This document shows positions 16,718 to 25,874 of a DNA stretch of 64,000 bases, in pieces. The position numbers were made by a program, and so were the translations under genes. Below the pieces are notes generated by a model. That model saw nothing but the letters and a program-made list of their open reading frames with translations, was not told the DNA's origin and did not search any database. The DNA comes from Rhodospirillaceae bacterium (lineage in GTDB: Bacteria > Pseudomonadota > Alphaproteobacteria > SP197): contig PBNE01000003.1 in the NCBI GenBank assembly GCA_002722885.1, positions 12,090-76,089 on the forward strand, read 5' to 3'. Each line of letters begins with the position of its first letter. Within the stretch, counting starts at the first letter, position 1.

Positions 16718-18424
16718 ATGACGACCCCGACAGGCGAAGTTGCAAAGATCCGTCACCCCGGTGCCGGCAAACGCAAAACCAGGTCCACAGCCAAGGGCCG
16801 CCAGGCCGATCCCGCCGCACTGCGCGAGATCGCCGAGCTTCTGGGAGACCGGCCCCGGCGCCGCGACCTCCTGATCGAACACCTGCATCTTATTCAGGAT
16901 CGCTATCACCACATCTCTGCCCGCCATCTTCAGGCGCTGGCCGAGATCATGCGCATCCCCATGGCCGAGGTCTTCGAGGTCGCGACCTTCTACCACCACT
17001 TCGATGTGGTGAAGGAAGGCGAAACCCCGCCCGCGCCCATCACGGTCCGTGTCTGCGAAAGCCTGTCGTGCGAAATGGCCGGCTCACACGAGCTGATGGC
17101 CGCCCTGGGCGATGGCCGCCTAGGCCCGGATGTCCGTGTCGTGGCGGCCCCGTGCATGGGCCGCTGCGAATGCGCACCCGCCGTGAAGGCAGGCCTGAAC
17201 GACATCGATCATGCCTCGGTCGAGAACGTCGTCGGTGCCATCGAGGCCGGGGACATCGAAACCCATGTCCCCGACTATGAGGACTACGACGCCTACTGCG
17301 CCAACGGCGGCTATGCCCTGCTGAAGGACGTGCTGGGCGGCAAACACACACCCGAAGCCCTGATCGAGACCATGGAAGCCTCGAACCTACGCGGCTTGGG
17401 CGGCGCCGGGTTCCCGGCCGGACGTAAGTGGAAGTTCGTCCGCATGGAAACGACGCCGCGCGTCATGGCCGTCAACGGCGACGAGGGCGAGGTCGGCACG
17501 TTCAAGGATCGCTTCTATCTTGAGCGCAAGCCGCACCAGTTCCTCGAAGGCATGCTGATAGCGGCCTGGGTTGTCGAGGCGACCGACGTCTACATCTACC
17601 TGCGCGACGAGTATCCTGGTGTCCGCACGGCGCTGGAAACCGAAATCCAGAAGGTCCGGGATGCCGGGCTCGACAGTGCGACCACGATCCACCTGCGCCG
17701 CGGTGCAGGTGCCTACATCTGCGGTGAAGAATCCGCGATGATCGAATCGATCGAGGGCAAGCGCGGTCTGCCGCGCCATCGCCCGCCGTTTGTGGCCAAG
17801 GTCGGCATCTTCAGCCAGCCCACGCTGGTCCACAACGTCGAGACCCTCTACTGGGTGCCGGAAATCCTGACCAAGGGTGCCGACTGGTTCACCAGCCACG
17901 GCCGTAACGGCCGTACGGGCCTCAGGAGCTTCTCAGTCTCCGGCCGCGTGAAGCAGCCTGGCGTGAAGCTTGCGCCTGCCGGTATCACCATGCGGGAGCT
18001 GATCGACGAGTACTGCGGCGGTATGGCCGAAGGCCACGAGTTCAAGGGCTACCTGCCCGGCGGTGCGTCCGGTGGCATCCTTCCGGCTTCGCTTGGCGAT
18101 GTGCCGATGGATTTCGACACCATCCAGCCCCATGGCGGCTTCATCGGCTCGGCGGCCGTGGTCGTGCTGTCGGACAAGGACAGCATGAAAGACGCGGCCG
18201 TGAACCTCCTCAAGTTCTTCGAGGATGAAAGCTGTGGCCAGTGCACGCCCTGCCGCGTGGGTTGTGAGAAAGCTGTGAAACTGATGTCGGACGGCGCCTG
18301 GGATGGCGACATCCTCGGTGAATTGAGCCAGACCATGATGGATGCCTCCATCTGCGGTCTAGGCCAGGCCGCACCCAACCCGATTGTGACCGTGCTGAAG
18401 TATTTCCCGGAGGACGTCTCGTGA
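16718..18424 (+). CDS. NAD-dependent formate dehydrogenase, fused NuoE/NuoF-like (gamma-beta) subunit
   Basis: The 568-residue product fuses two diaphorase modules. Residues about 30-160 form a NuoE-like thioredoxin-fold [2Fe-2S] domain (Cys113, Cys118, Cys146, Cys150). The rest is NuoF-like, with GLGGAGFPAGRKW and NGDEGEVGTFKDR for NADH/FMN, GAGAYICGEESAMIESIEG, and a C-terminal [4Fe-4S] motif SCGQCTPCRVGC. It passes electrons from the alpha subunit to NAD. In Cupriavidus these are separate FdsG and FdsB; the fusion is a known variant. AGGAGG precedes the ATG at 16718, and the stop overlaps the next start (GTGA). Confidence 0.9.
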   Translation: MTTPTGEVAKIRHPGAGKRKTRSTAKGRQADPAALREIAELLGDRPRRRDLLIEHLHLIQDRYHHISARHLQALAEIMRIPMAEVFEVATFYHHFDVVKEGETPPAPITVRVCESLSCEMAGSHELMAALGDGRLGPDVRVVAAPCMGRCECAPAVKAGLNDIDHASVENVVGAIEAGDIETHVPDYEDYDAYCANGGYALLKDVLGGKHTPEALIETMEASNLRGLGGAGFPAGRKWKFVRMETTPRVMAVNGDEGEVGTFKDRFYLERKPHQFLEGMLIAAWVVEATDVYIYLRDEYPGVRTALETEIQKVRDAGLDSATTIHLRRGAGAYICGEESAMIESIEGKRGLPRHRPPFVAKVGIFSQPTLVHNVETLYWVPEILTKGADWFTSHGRNGRTGLRSFSVSGRVKQPGVKLAPAGITMRELIDEYCGGMAEGHEFKGYLPGGASGGILPASLGDVPMDFDTIQPHGGFIGSAAVVVLSDKDSMKDAAVNLLKFFEDESCGQCTPCRVGCEKAVKLMSDGAWDGDILGELSQTMMDASICGLGQAAPNPIVTVLKYFPEDVS

Positions 18425-21189
18425 GCGAACAAGTCACCTTCACGCTCGACGGCAACGAAATCACCGCCGAGCCCGGTGAATCCATCTGGCAGGCGGCCAA
18501 GCGCCACGGGGTGAAGATTCCCCATCTCTGCTACACGGAGATGGCCGACTACCGGGCCGACGGCAATTGCCGCATCTGCATGGTCGAGATCGAGGGCGAG
18601 CGCACCCTGGCCGCCTCCTGCATCCGCGAACCGATGCCCGGCATGGTCGTCAACACCGAGACCGAGCGTGCCGAAAAGGCCCGCAACATGGTCCTGGAGC
18701 TGCTCGTCGCCGACCAACCGATCGAGGAAGAGGCCCACACCACGACGTCGGAGCTCTGGGGCTGGGCCCAGTCCATGGGCATCGACATCTCGCGCTTCCC
18801 GCGCCGCGGTACGCCGGCACCCGACCTCAGCCATCCCGCCATGGCGATCAACCTCGATGCCTGCATTCACTGCAACCGCTGTGTCCGCGCCTGTCGTGAA
18901 GTCCAGGTCAACGACGTCATCGGCATGGCCTTCCGCGGCAGCCACGCCAAGATCGTGTTCGATTTCGACGACCCCATGGGGGAATCGACCTGCGTGGCCT
19001 GCGGCGAGTGTGTTCAGTCCTGCCCCACTGGCGCGCTGATGGAAAAGACACTGGTCGACGAAAACGGCATCGGAAAGCCAGTCCCGGCCAAGGAAGTCGA
19101 CAGCGTCTGCCCCTATTGCGGCGTCGGCTGCCAGCTGACCTACCAGGTCGAGGACAACAAGATCGTCGCGGTCCAGGGCAAGGAAGGTCCGTCGAACCAC
19201 GGCCGTCTCTGTGTGAAGGGCCGTTTCGGCTTCGACTACATCAACCATCGCCACCGCCTGACCAAGCCGCTCATACGGCTCGACGACGCGCCTAAGGGTG
19301 CCGACGAGTGGATCGATCCGGCCAACCCGTTCACCCATTTCCGCGAAGCGTCGTGGGAAGAAGCGCTGGAACGTGCGACCTCGGGCCTCAAGACCATCCG
19401 TGACAAAAAGGGCGGCAACGCGCTGGCTGGTTTCGGATCGGCCAAGGGTTCGAACGAAGAGGCCTATCTCTTTCAGAAGCTGGTCCGTACCGGTTTCCAC
19501 ACCAACAACGTCGACCACTGCACGCGGCTGTGCCACGCCAGCTCGGTTGCAGCACTGATGGAAACCATCGGCTCCGGAGCGGTGACCGCACCGTTCACCG
19601 AGGCAATGAACTCCGACTGTTTCATCGTGATCGGCGCCAACCCGACCGAAAACCATCCGGTCGCGGCGACCTTCTTCAAACAGGCCGTCAAGCGTGGTGC
19701 CACGCTGATCGTGATGGACCCGCGTGGTCAGGCTCTGCGCAAGCACGCCACACACATGCTGCAGTTCAAGCCGGGCGGCGACGTCTCGATGCTGAACGCG
19801 ATCATGCATGTGATCGTCGAGGAAGAGCTCTACGACGTTCAGTACGTCCAGGGCATGACCGAAGGTTTCGAGGAGCTCAAGGCCCACCTCAAGGACTTCA
19901 CGCCCGAAGCCATGGAGCCGATCTGCGGCATTCCGGCCGAGACCCTACGCACCGTCGCCCGCGCCTATGCCGGCGCCGAAAAGGCCATGGTGTTTTGGGG
20001 CATGGGCATCAGCCAGCACATACACGGCACCGACAATTCACGCTGCCTGATCGCACTGTCCCTGATGACCGGCCACACCGGCCGCCCCGGCACGGGGCTC
20101 CATCCGCTGCGTGGCCAGAACAATGTGCAGGGTGCGTCCGATGCGGGCCTGATCCCGATGGTCTTCCCCGACTACAAGCCGGTCGCCAATGCCGACAACC
20201 AGACCCGCTTCCAGGAGTTCTGGAACACGGAGCTCGACGACAAGCCGGGCCTCACCGTGGTCGAAGTCGTCAACGCGATCCACGCCGGTGATCTCAACGG
20301 CATGTACATCATGGGTGAGAACCCGGCGATGTCGGACCCCAACGCGCACCATGCCCGTGAGGCTCTGGCCGCGCTCGACCATCTGGTCGTGCAGGACCTC
20401 TTCCTCACCGAAACGGCCATGCATGCCGATGTCGTGCTGCCGGCCAGCGCCTGGCCCGAAAAGGACGGCACGGTCACCAACACCAACCGTCAGGTTCAGC
20501 GTGGCCGCCAGGCCGTTCTGCCGCCGGGCGAAGCACGCCAGGACTGGGAGCTGATCCAGTCCATGGCTCAGGGCATGGGCCTCGACTGGAACTACGGCCA
20601 TATCTCCGAGGTCTTCGAGGAAATGCGCCAGGCCATCCCGTCGATCAACGGCATTACCTGGGACCGGGTCAGCCGCGAGGATGTCGTGGTCTATCCCTGC
20701 TTCTCCGAAGACGACCCTGGCCAGCCCATCGTGTTCTCCGAGGAATTCCCGACGCCCAGCAAGCGCGGCAAGATGGTCCCGGCGAACATCGTGAGCCCCG
20801 ATGAGTTGCCTGATGATGACTTCCCCCTGGTGCTCACCACGGGCCGTCAGCTTGAGCATTGGCACACCGGGGCCATGACCCGTCGCGCCACCCTGCTCGA
20901 CAGCCTGGAGCCCGAGGCCATCGCCACTATGGCGCCCATCGATATGGAACGCCTCGGCGTCGCACCCGGCGAACCGATCCGCATCTCGACCCGTCGCGGC
21001 GCGATCGAAGCCAAGGCCCGGATCGATGCGGGCATCCAGCCCGGCATGATCTTCGTGCCCTTCTGCTATGTCGAAGCCAGCGCCAACATGCTGACCAACG
21101 CCGCACTCGACCCCTACGGCAAGATTCCGGAGTTCAAGTTCTGCGCCGTCCGCGTCGACAAGGCTGCTGTTCCGGAAGCAGCTGAGTAG
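18421..21189 (+). CDS. NAD-dependent formate dehydrogenase, molybdopterin alpha subunit
   Basis: The 922-residue catalytic subunit oxidises formate to CO2 in the cytoplasm. In order it has an N-terminal [2Fe-2S] domain (Cys37, 50, 53, 67), two ferredoxin [4Fe-4S] clusters (Cys148/151/154/158 and 191/194/197/201), and the Mo-bisMGD domain with its own cluster (Cys230, 233, 237, 264). The active-site pair is Cys371-His372 in CTRLCHASSV, so this is a cysteine, not selenocysteine, enzyme. The His-Cys3 cluster motif of NuoG-like relatives is not visible. The GTG start overlaps the preceding stop. It ends with TAG. Confidence 0.95.
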   Translation: MSEQVTFTLDGNEITAEPGESIWQAAKRHGVKIPHLCYTEMADYRADGNCRICMVEIEGERTLAASCIREPMPGMVVNTETERAEKARNMVLELLVADQPIEEEAHTTTSELWGWAQSMGIDISRFPRRGTPAPDLSHPAMAINLDACIHCNRCVRACREVQVNDVIGMAFRGSHAKIVFDFDDPMGESTCVACGECVQSCPTGALMEKTLVDENGIGKPVPAKEVDSVCPYCGVGCQLTYQVEDNKIVAVQGKEGPSNHGRLCVKGRFGFDYINHRHRLTKPLIRLDDAPKGADEWIDPANPFTHFREASWEEALERATSGLKTIRDKKGGNALAGFGSAKGSNEEAYLFQKLVRTGFHTNNVDHCTRLCHASSVAALMETIGSGAVTAPFTEAMNSDCFIVIGANPTENHPVAATFFKQAVKRGATLIVMDPRGQALRKHATHMLQFKPGGDVSMLNAIMHVIVEEELYDVQYVQGMTEGFEELKAHLKDFTPEAMEPICGIPAETLRTVARAYAGAEKAMVFWGMGISQHIHGTDNSRCLIALSLMTGHTGRPGTGLHPLRGQNNVQGASDAGLIPMVFPDYKPVANADNQTRFQEFWNTELDDKPGLTVVEVVNAIHAGDLNGMYIMGENPAMSDPNAHHAREALAALDHLVVQDLFLTETAMHADVVLPASAWPEKDGTVTNTNRQVQRGRQAVLPPGEARQDWELIQSMAQGMGLDWNYGHISEVFEEMRQAIPSINGITWDRVSREDVVVYPCFSEDDPGQPIVFSEEFPTPSKRGKMVPANIVSPDELPDDDFPLVLTTGRQLEHWHTGAMTRRATLLDSLEPEAIATMAPIDMERLGVAPGEPIRISTRRGAIEAKARIDAGIQPGMIFVPFCYVEASANMLTNAALDPYGKIPEFKFCAVRVDKAAVPEAAE

Positions 21190-21284
21190 ATAACGCCTCT
21201 GGTTGCTGAGCCTCGGCGTCCCGCAGGACATCGGGCGAAGCTGAGCGCGTGAATGGCAGCGATCTGTGGCACCATGGCGCTGTC

Positions 21285-22082
21285 ATGTCAGAACAAACCT
21301 ACTCAAACATCTGTTCCGACCGTTGGGCCGACCCGCGAGTCATTTTCGACGGCCTGACCGATGACTACGATCGCTATCGTCCGCGTTATGCCGAGGTTTC
21401 GCTCAAACGCCTGCTGAAGCGCACGCGCGCGACAGACTGCGTGCTCGATCTCGGCTGCGGCACCGGCATTCTGACCCGCGCCTTCAAACCGTTGGTGAAC
21501 GGTCTTGTCGTCGGGGCCGACCCCGGAAGCGACATGTTGGAACAGGCCGCTGTGGTGTCGGGCAGCGATGGGTTGATGTGGCTCAACTGCCGCGCCGGAA
21601 AACTCTCTGTCACCGACCACAGTCTCGATCGCATGACGGCCGCCCAGGCGGCCCACTGGCTCGACCGCCCCGTGTTCTATGACGAGTGCAGCCTTACGTT
21701 GCGCCCCGGCGGCACGCTGGCCATCCTCTACAACAACCGCGTCCGCGGCGAACCTGTGTGTGAGGCTCACGAGACCGTGCTTGAGACCTACACACCGGGC
21801 TACACGCGCGAAGACCGCGACTTCGATGTCGCCATGGAGCTTTCCTGTCTCCATGACACCAGCGACGTGCTGGTCGACCGCGAGGTCTGGGACTGGACGC
21901 TGACCTTCGAGAAGTTCATCGATTACGTCCGGTCGACCTCGCACTACAAGATCGCCTGTCAGGAGCGTTCCGAGGACGCCGCGCCGAAGGCCTATGCCGA
22001 TGCCCTGGGCCCACTCGCCCAGGACGACGGCACCCTGAACGTTCCCTATGAGACCATCGTGACCTCGGCCAAATTCGACTGA
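21285..22082 (+). CDS. Class I SAM-dependent methyltransferase
   Basis: The 265-residue product has the SAM-binding motif VLDLGCGTGILTRAF near residue 55, then GADPGSDMLEQA (motif II) and LTLRPGGTLAILYNN (motif IV/post region). It looks like the UbiE/COQ5 and trans-aconitate methyltransferase group, so the substrate cannot be predicted. The start is placed at ATG 21285, 12 codons inside the longest frame, since MSEQTYSNICSDRWADPR is a typical opening. It lies 95 bases after the formate dehydrogenase genes, on the same strand. Confidence 0.8.
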   Translation: MSEQTYSNICSDRWADPRVIFDGLTDDYDRYRPRYAEVSLKRLLKRTRATDCVLDLGCGTGILTRAFKPLVNGLVVGADPGSDMLEQAAVVSGSDGLMWLNCRAGKLSVTDHSLDRMTAAQAAHWLDRPVFYDECSLTLRPGGTLAILYNNRVRGEPVCEAHETVLETYTPGYTREDRDFDVAMELSCLHDTSDVLVDREVWDWTLTFEKFIDYVRSTSHYKIACQERSEDAAPKAYADALGPLAQDDGTLNVPYETIVTSAKFD

Positions 22083-22095
22083 AGTTCGCCCTTGT

Positions 22096-22857
22096 CTAGA
22101 ACATGAAGCCTTTGAGGGCGAGATAGGCGCCAACCAGCACGATAGCGGCAAAGAACACCTGCCGGAACCGCGCCGCGTCCATGCGTGCCCGCAGACGGGC
22201 ACCCAGCCACATGCCCGTGAGCGCCGGCGCGATGGCCACAAGCGATAGCCAGGACACCGAGCCCGTGATCTGGCCATGCCCGGCCAAGCCGACCGCCAGC
22301 AAACAGGTCGCACCGAAGAAAAACACACCCATGGTCTGGATCTGCATCGCCGGTGTGAGCCGTAACGACTGCAGGTAAAGCGCACTGGGCACTACAAAGG
22401 TCCCGGTCAGCCCGGTGATCACCCCGTTCACCAGCCCCACGAACGGGGTCAGCCAACGCTCCCGGTGACCCGGCGCCGGAACCTGCGGGCCGGCAAGACT
22501 CACCGCGCCATAGAGTAACAGCACAAGGCCGAGAAAGCCCGACACCAGTGCGGCATCCGACTCCGCCAGCCAGCCGGCCCCCAACCAGATGCCGACGGCC
22601 ATCAACAACAGAAGCGCCCAGAACCGCCTCAGGATCGCAGCCAGATCACGGCCCGCCAGCGCCTGCCGGGCGTTGGTCACAAACGACGGCGCCAGTATCA
22701 ACACCATCGCCTCCAGCACGCCGGTCACCAGCGCCATCACGGCCAGCGCCACCGTCGGCAGACCGAATCCCACGATACCCTTCACGGTTCCTGCCAGCAG
22801 AAAGGCAAGGACGGTCAGGGCCACGACCTCTGGGTTCCAGGATTCCATGGACGGCAA
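22096..22857 (-). CDS. Sulfite exporter TauE/SafE family permease
   Basis: The 253-residue product is a polytopic membrane protein with about eight hydrophobic helices and the conserved TauE signatures GTVKGIVGFGLPTVALAVMA and LVNGVITGLTGTFVVPSALY. The family exports sulfite, sulfoacetate or other small organosulfur and carboxylate anions across the inner membrane. It converges with the methyltransferase (13 bases apart). Its substrate is unknown and no sulfur-metabolism gene is adjacent. It terminates with TAG. Confidence 0.88.
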   Translation of the reverse strand: MPSMESWNPEVVALTVLAFLLAGTVKGIVGFGLPTVALAVMALVTGVLEAMVLILAPSFVTNARQALAGRDLAAILRRFWALLLLMAVGIWLGAGWLAESDAALVSGFLGLVLLLYGAVSLAGPQVPAPGHRERWLTPFVGLVNGVITGLTGTFVVPSALYLQSLRLTPAMQIQTMGVFFFGATCLLAVGLAGHGQITGSVSWLSLVAIAPALTGMWLGARLRARMDAARFRQVFFAAIVLVGAYLALKGFMF

Positions 22858-22981
22858 TCTGGCATGGCTCCCCCGAACGCGAACAGGGAAAAGCCGCTGG
22901 TCAGCACCGACCCCGGCTGCTATCGCGATTAGACGCTGCTGCAGTGCGCGGCGACACCACCACCCGACCGTCGGAGTCTCG

Positions 22982-23845
22982 ATGATGTCGCGTTTCGCCC
23001 TCTGCCTCCTGATACCGCTCCTGTTGACGGCGGCCGCCTAAACTTCTCGGGCTCAGGAGCCTAAATCACTCGACACCAAAACGGTGAACGATGATGTCAC
23101 CGTCGCCATCGCTCATTTTGCGGATATCCGCATCGACGTCCTGATGATCCTCGACAGCGGAAGTCTCGCGTGGACACTGAGCGCCTACAGCCTGCAGTTC
23201 GGAGATGACTTCCGCACACCAGCCGGGACCGGGACCGACATCACCGGTGACGGCGCACCCAACATGGTGGTCTCGGCGTATTCCGGCGGAGCCCATTGCT
23301 GCTCGACCTACCACGTCTTCGCGTTGCCCCCCGAGGTCAAGCAACTCGCAGCGGTCGAGACGCACGATTCCAGCGGGCGCTTCGTGGCCTACGATGCTCA
23401 GACCGCTCTGGTGATCGAAACCGGCGACAACACCTTCGCCTACTGGAACATCTACTTTGCCGCCTTGCCCGATCCCACCATACTCCTGGCCTGGAACGGC
23501 GATGCCTATGAACCCGCCACCGACCTGATGGCGACCCCGGTGCCGTCGGCGGAAGGCCTGAAGCAGAAGGCCGACGCCGTGGCTGCAAGCGACCAGTGGA
23601 CTGCTGATCAGATGGATCCCGATCTCTGGCGCGAGATGCTTGATCTCATTTACACCGGCCACAATGAACTAGCCTGGGAGTTCTTTGAGAACGGCTGGCC
23701 GCACGGGCGCGAGGGCAAGGAGGACTTCCGGACAAATTTTCGCTGCCAGCTGGCGCAAAGCCCCTACTGGCAGGCCATCTCTGTCATGAACAGCCTTGGT
23801 CCGAACGATGTCCCGGGGGACTGCTCCAGCAACACGGGCTATTGA
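22982..23845 (+). pseudogene. Secreted protein gene with a stop codon in its signal peptide
   Basis: The frame begins MMSRFALCLLIPLLLTAAA, a good signal peptide. It meets TAA at 23039-23041 and then continues in the same frame for 267 codons (TSRAQEPKSLDTKTV ... DITGDGAPNMVVSAYSGGAH ... CSSNTGY) to TGA at 23843. The DITGDGAPNMVV stretch resembles an FG-GAP-like calcium-binding repeat of secreted proteins. Apart from the single ochre codon the gene looks intact. A GTG at 23084 could give only a leaderless product. It overlaps the convergent lipoprotein gene by seven bases. Confidence 0.65.
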
Positions 23846-24237
23846 CTGGGGTCGGACAACAGCATGTAGCCCTGCTCTTTCATGCAGCGGTCGGTTGCCA
23901 GCGTGATCTCATCGAACGCGACGAAGACGCCGTAGCCTACGCCCACTGCAGCGCCGATTGACCCGCCCACCAGCACCGTCGCGGCATAAACCGACGCGCT
24001 GTCGCCGTGGTAGTACGTGTGCCGTGTCCCGTTCGACGCGATGCCTGCGCCGTAGAGAAATCCGGCACCGGTGGTCACCAGTACCTTGCCGGTTCCCTCG
24101 AGGGCGTTCACCACGAGATCGTTAGTGTTGCAAATCCCGAGATCAAAGACGTAGCTGGCGTGGTTGTAGTCTGGCTCGTCCCGGTCTACGGCGGTAGTCG
24201 AACAGGCCGCGGCTAGCAAGGCTGCGCAGCCTGCCAA
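23839..24237 (-). CDS. Putative lipoprotein with Gly-rich membrane-associated segment
   Basis: The 132-residue product starts at a TTG (24237); no ATG lies between the upstream stop and this codon. It reads MAGCAALLAAACSTTAV, so a short hydrophobic leader is followed by a lipobox-like LAAAC. The C-terminal half has a Gly/Ala-rich hydrophobic stretch (VLVGGSIGAAVGVGYGVFV) followed by CMKEQGYM, a motif seen at the end of many outer-membrane-linked lipoproteins. The unusual start suggests the true N-terminus may have been altered. No specific function is recognised. Confidence 0.6.
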   Translation of the reverse strand: MAGCAALLAAACSTTAVDRDEPDYNHASYVFDLGICNTNDLVVNALEGTGKVLVTTGAGFLYGAGIASNGTRHTYYHGDSASVYAATVLVGGSIGAAVGVGYGVFVAFDEITLATDRCMKEQGYMLLSDPSQ

Positions 24238-24317
24238 CAGTCCACGATATCGAGCGACTCTATCTATGTCGAAAGTCTAGGTTAGTGCCGTCCGTGCGGC
24301 AAATTAGACGTTGTTGA

Positions 24318-24950
24318 TTAAGTCCCGGACACAAGCGCCTGCGCGGCTGCAAGGTCGTCGGCGTCATTGGCGTTGAAGAACGGATCGACCGGCTCAGTGT
24401 CGAAGGCGACATTGGCGACCGTGTAGCGCCCGGTCCAGACATCGACCTTGCGCACCTCTTCTTTGATCACCGCACGGCGCAGGTCGTTGCGCAGCTCTAC
24501 CGGCCACAGGCCGACCACCGGATGACGGCGATCGCCTGAGACAGCGCAGGCCATATCGGCCTCCTCGGCCGCCACGGCTTCAACCATACGGCTCACCAGA
24601 TCGTGGGGCAGGAATGGTGCATCCGTGGGCGCGGTGACGACCCAGTCGATGCCCGGCAGGTTTGCGAAGGCCCAGTCGAGCCCTGTCAGCACGCCGACCA
24701 GCGGGCCGGGATTGCCGGGCAGCACATCGGGCGTCACGGGAAGGCCCCAGCGGCTGAAACGCTCACGATCACCGTTCGCATTCAGCGCCATCATGCGGAC
24801 CTGCGGACACAGGCGCTCGATCACATGGTCCAGCATCGGCCGTCCGTCAAGTTCCAGCAGTCCCTTGTCGCCACCGCCCATGCGCCGTGCCAAACCTCCG
24901 GCCAGCACCACGCCGACCACACTCTCCGCTGCTGTCTTGTCAACCGTCAT
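24318..24950 (-). CDS. mobA: Molybdenum cofactor guanylyltransferase MobA
   Basis: The 210-residue product has the nucleotidyltransferase signature VVLAGGLARRMGGGDKGLLELDG in part near residues 14-36, then LPGNPGPLVGVLTGLDWA and the metal-binding PTDAPFLP. MobA transfers GMP from GTP to Mo-molybdopterin, making the bis-MGD form required by the formate dehydrogenase alpha subunit encoded 3 kb away. It overlaps fdhD by four bases (ATGA), so the two are co-translated. Confidence 0.93.
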   Translation of the reverse strand: MTVDKTAAESVVGVVLAGGLARRMGGGDKGLLELDGRPMLDHVIERLCPQVRMMALNANGDRERFSRWGLPVTPDVLPGNPGPLVGVLTGLDWAFANLPGIDWVVTAPTDAPFLPHDLVSRMVEAVAAEEADMACAVSGDRRHPVVGLWPVELRNDLRRAVIKEEVRKVDVWTGRYTVANVAFDTEPVDPFFNANDADDLAAAQALVSGT

Positions 24951-25816
24951 CGCCCGCTCTCTTGCGTTGATGGCGTGGTTCCCTGATCCCCGATATGGGC
25001 CAGATCGGCGTCGTAGCGCAACCGCTCCTCGCCGGACAGAACGAGGAACCGTTTACCCTTCATCCGCCCGATCAGCGTCATACCGAGCTGGCGTGCCAGA
25101 TCGACGCCCCAGACAGTGAAGCCCGAACGGGAGACCAGGATGGGAATGCCCATCTTGGCCGTCTTGATCACCATCTCGCTGGTCAACCGGCCCGTCGTGT
25201 AGAAGATCTTGCCCTCGGGCCCGATGCCGTTGAGCGCCATGTAACCCGCGATCTTGTCGACCGCGTTGTGGCGGCCGACGTCTTCCATGTAGATCAGCGA
25301 CCGGTCGCCCTCGCACAGCACACAGCCGTGAATCGCCCCGGCTTTGAGATAGAGGCTCGGCGTCGTGTTGATCGTCTTCGACAACGCATAGAGCCACGAC
25401 GTTCTCACTTCGGCATCCGAATCGAGCCTGATGGCCTCGATCTCATCCATCAGGTCACCGAACACCGTTCCCTGGGCGCAGCCCGACGTCAGCGTCTTTT
25501 TCTTCAGCTTGTCTTCGTAATCGGTCTTCCGTTCGGTCCGCACCACGACTGTCTCGATCTCGTCATCATGGTCGATCGCCGTGATCGTATCGTCGGCCCG
25601 CAGCATGCCCTGGTTCAGCAGGTAACCCACAGCCAGGCATTCCGGATGGTCGCCGATCGTCATCATGGTGACGATCTCCTGACCATTCAGGAACAGCGTC
25701 AGCGGCCGCTCCATCGGCACCGAAGCCTCGACCGCCTTGCCTTCGTGATCGGTCCCCTCCACACGGCGCGTCAGCCGCGCATCGCCGGGGTCCGGTTTGA
25801 CCAGAAACTCGCTCAT
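24947..25816 (-). CDS. fdhD: Formate dehydrogenase accessory sulfurtransferase FdhD
   Basis: The 289-residue protein matches FdhD, which carries sulfur from the IscS cysteine desulfurase to the Mo-bisMGD cofactor of formate dehydrogenase. The catalytic loop is TSGCAQGTVFGD with Cys113. E. coli FdhD has a CxxC there; this one keeps only the first cysteine, as in many homologues. YMEDVGRHNAVDKIAGY and SRSGFTVWGVDLARQLGMTL are the other family landmarks. It is the first gene of the fdhD-mobA pair. Confidence 0.94.
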   Translation of the reverse strand: MSEFLVKPDPGDARLTRRVEGTDHEGKAVEASVPMERPLTLFLNGQEIVTMMTIGDHPECLAVGYLLNQGMLRADDTITAIDHDDEIETVVVRTERKTDYEDKLKKKTLTSGCAQGTVFGDLMDEIEAIRLDSDAEVRTSWLYALSKTINTTPSLYLKAGAIHGCVLCEGDRSLIYMEDVGRHNAVDKIAGYMALNGIGPEGKIFYTTGRLTSEMVIKTAKMGIPILVSRSGFTVWGVDLARQLGMTLIGRMKGKRFLVLSGEERLRYDADLAHIGDQGTTPSTQESGR

Positions 25817-25874
25817 GCCAACAAGTATGGTGATCCCCTGGCCCTACGCCAAGGAGCCAGACGCAAAGAAGCGT

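Noticed and set aside
18049-19887. A 612-codon open frame antisense to the formate dehydrogenase genes
   Set aside because: It crosses the junction of two verified genes on the other strand and has the Val/Asp/His-rich composition typical of reverse-strand shadows.
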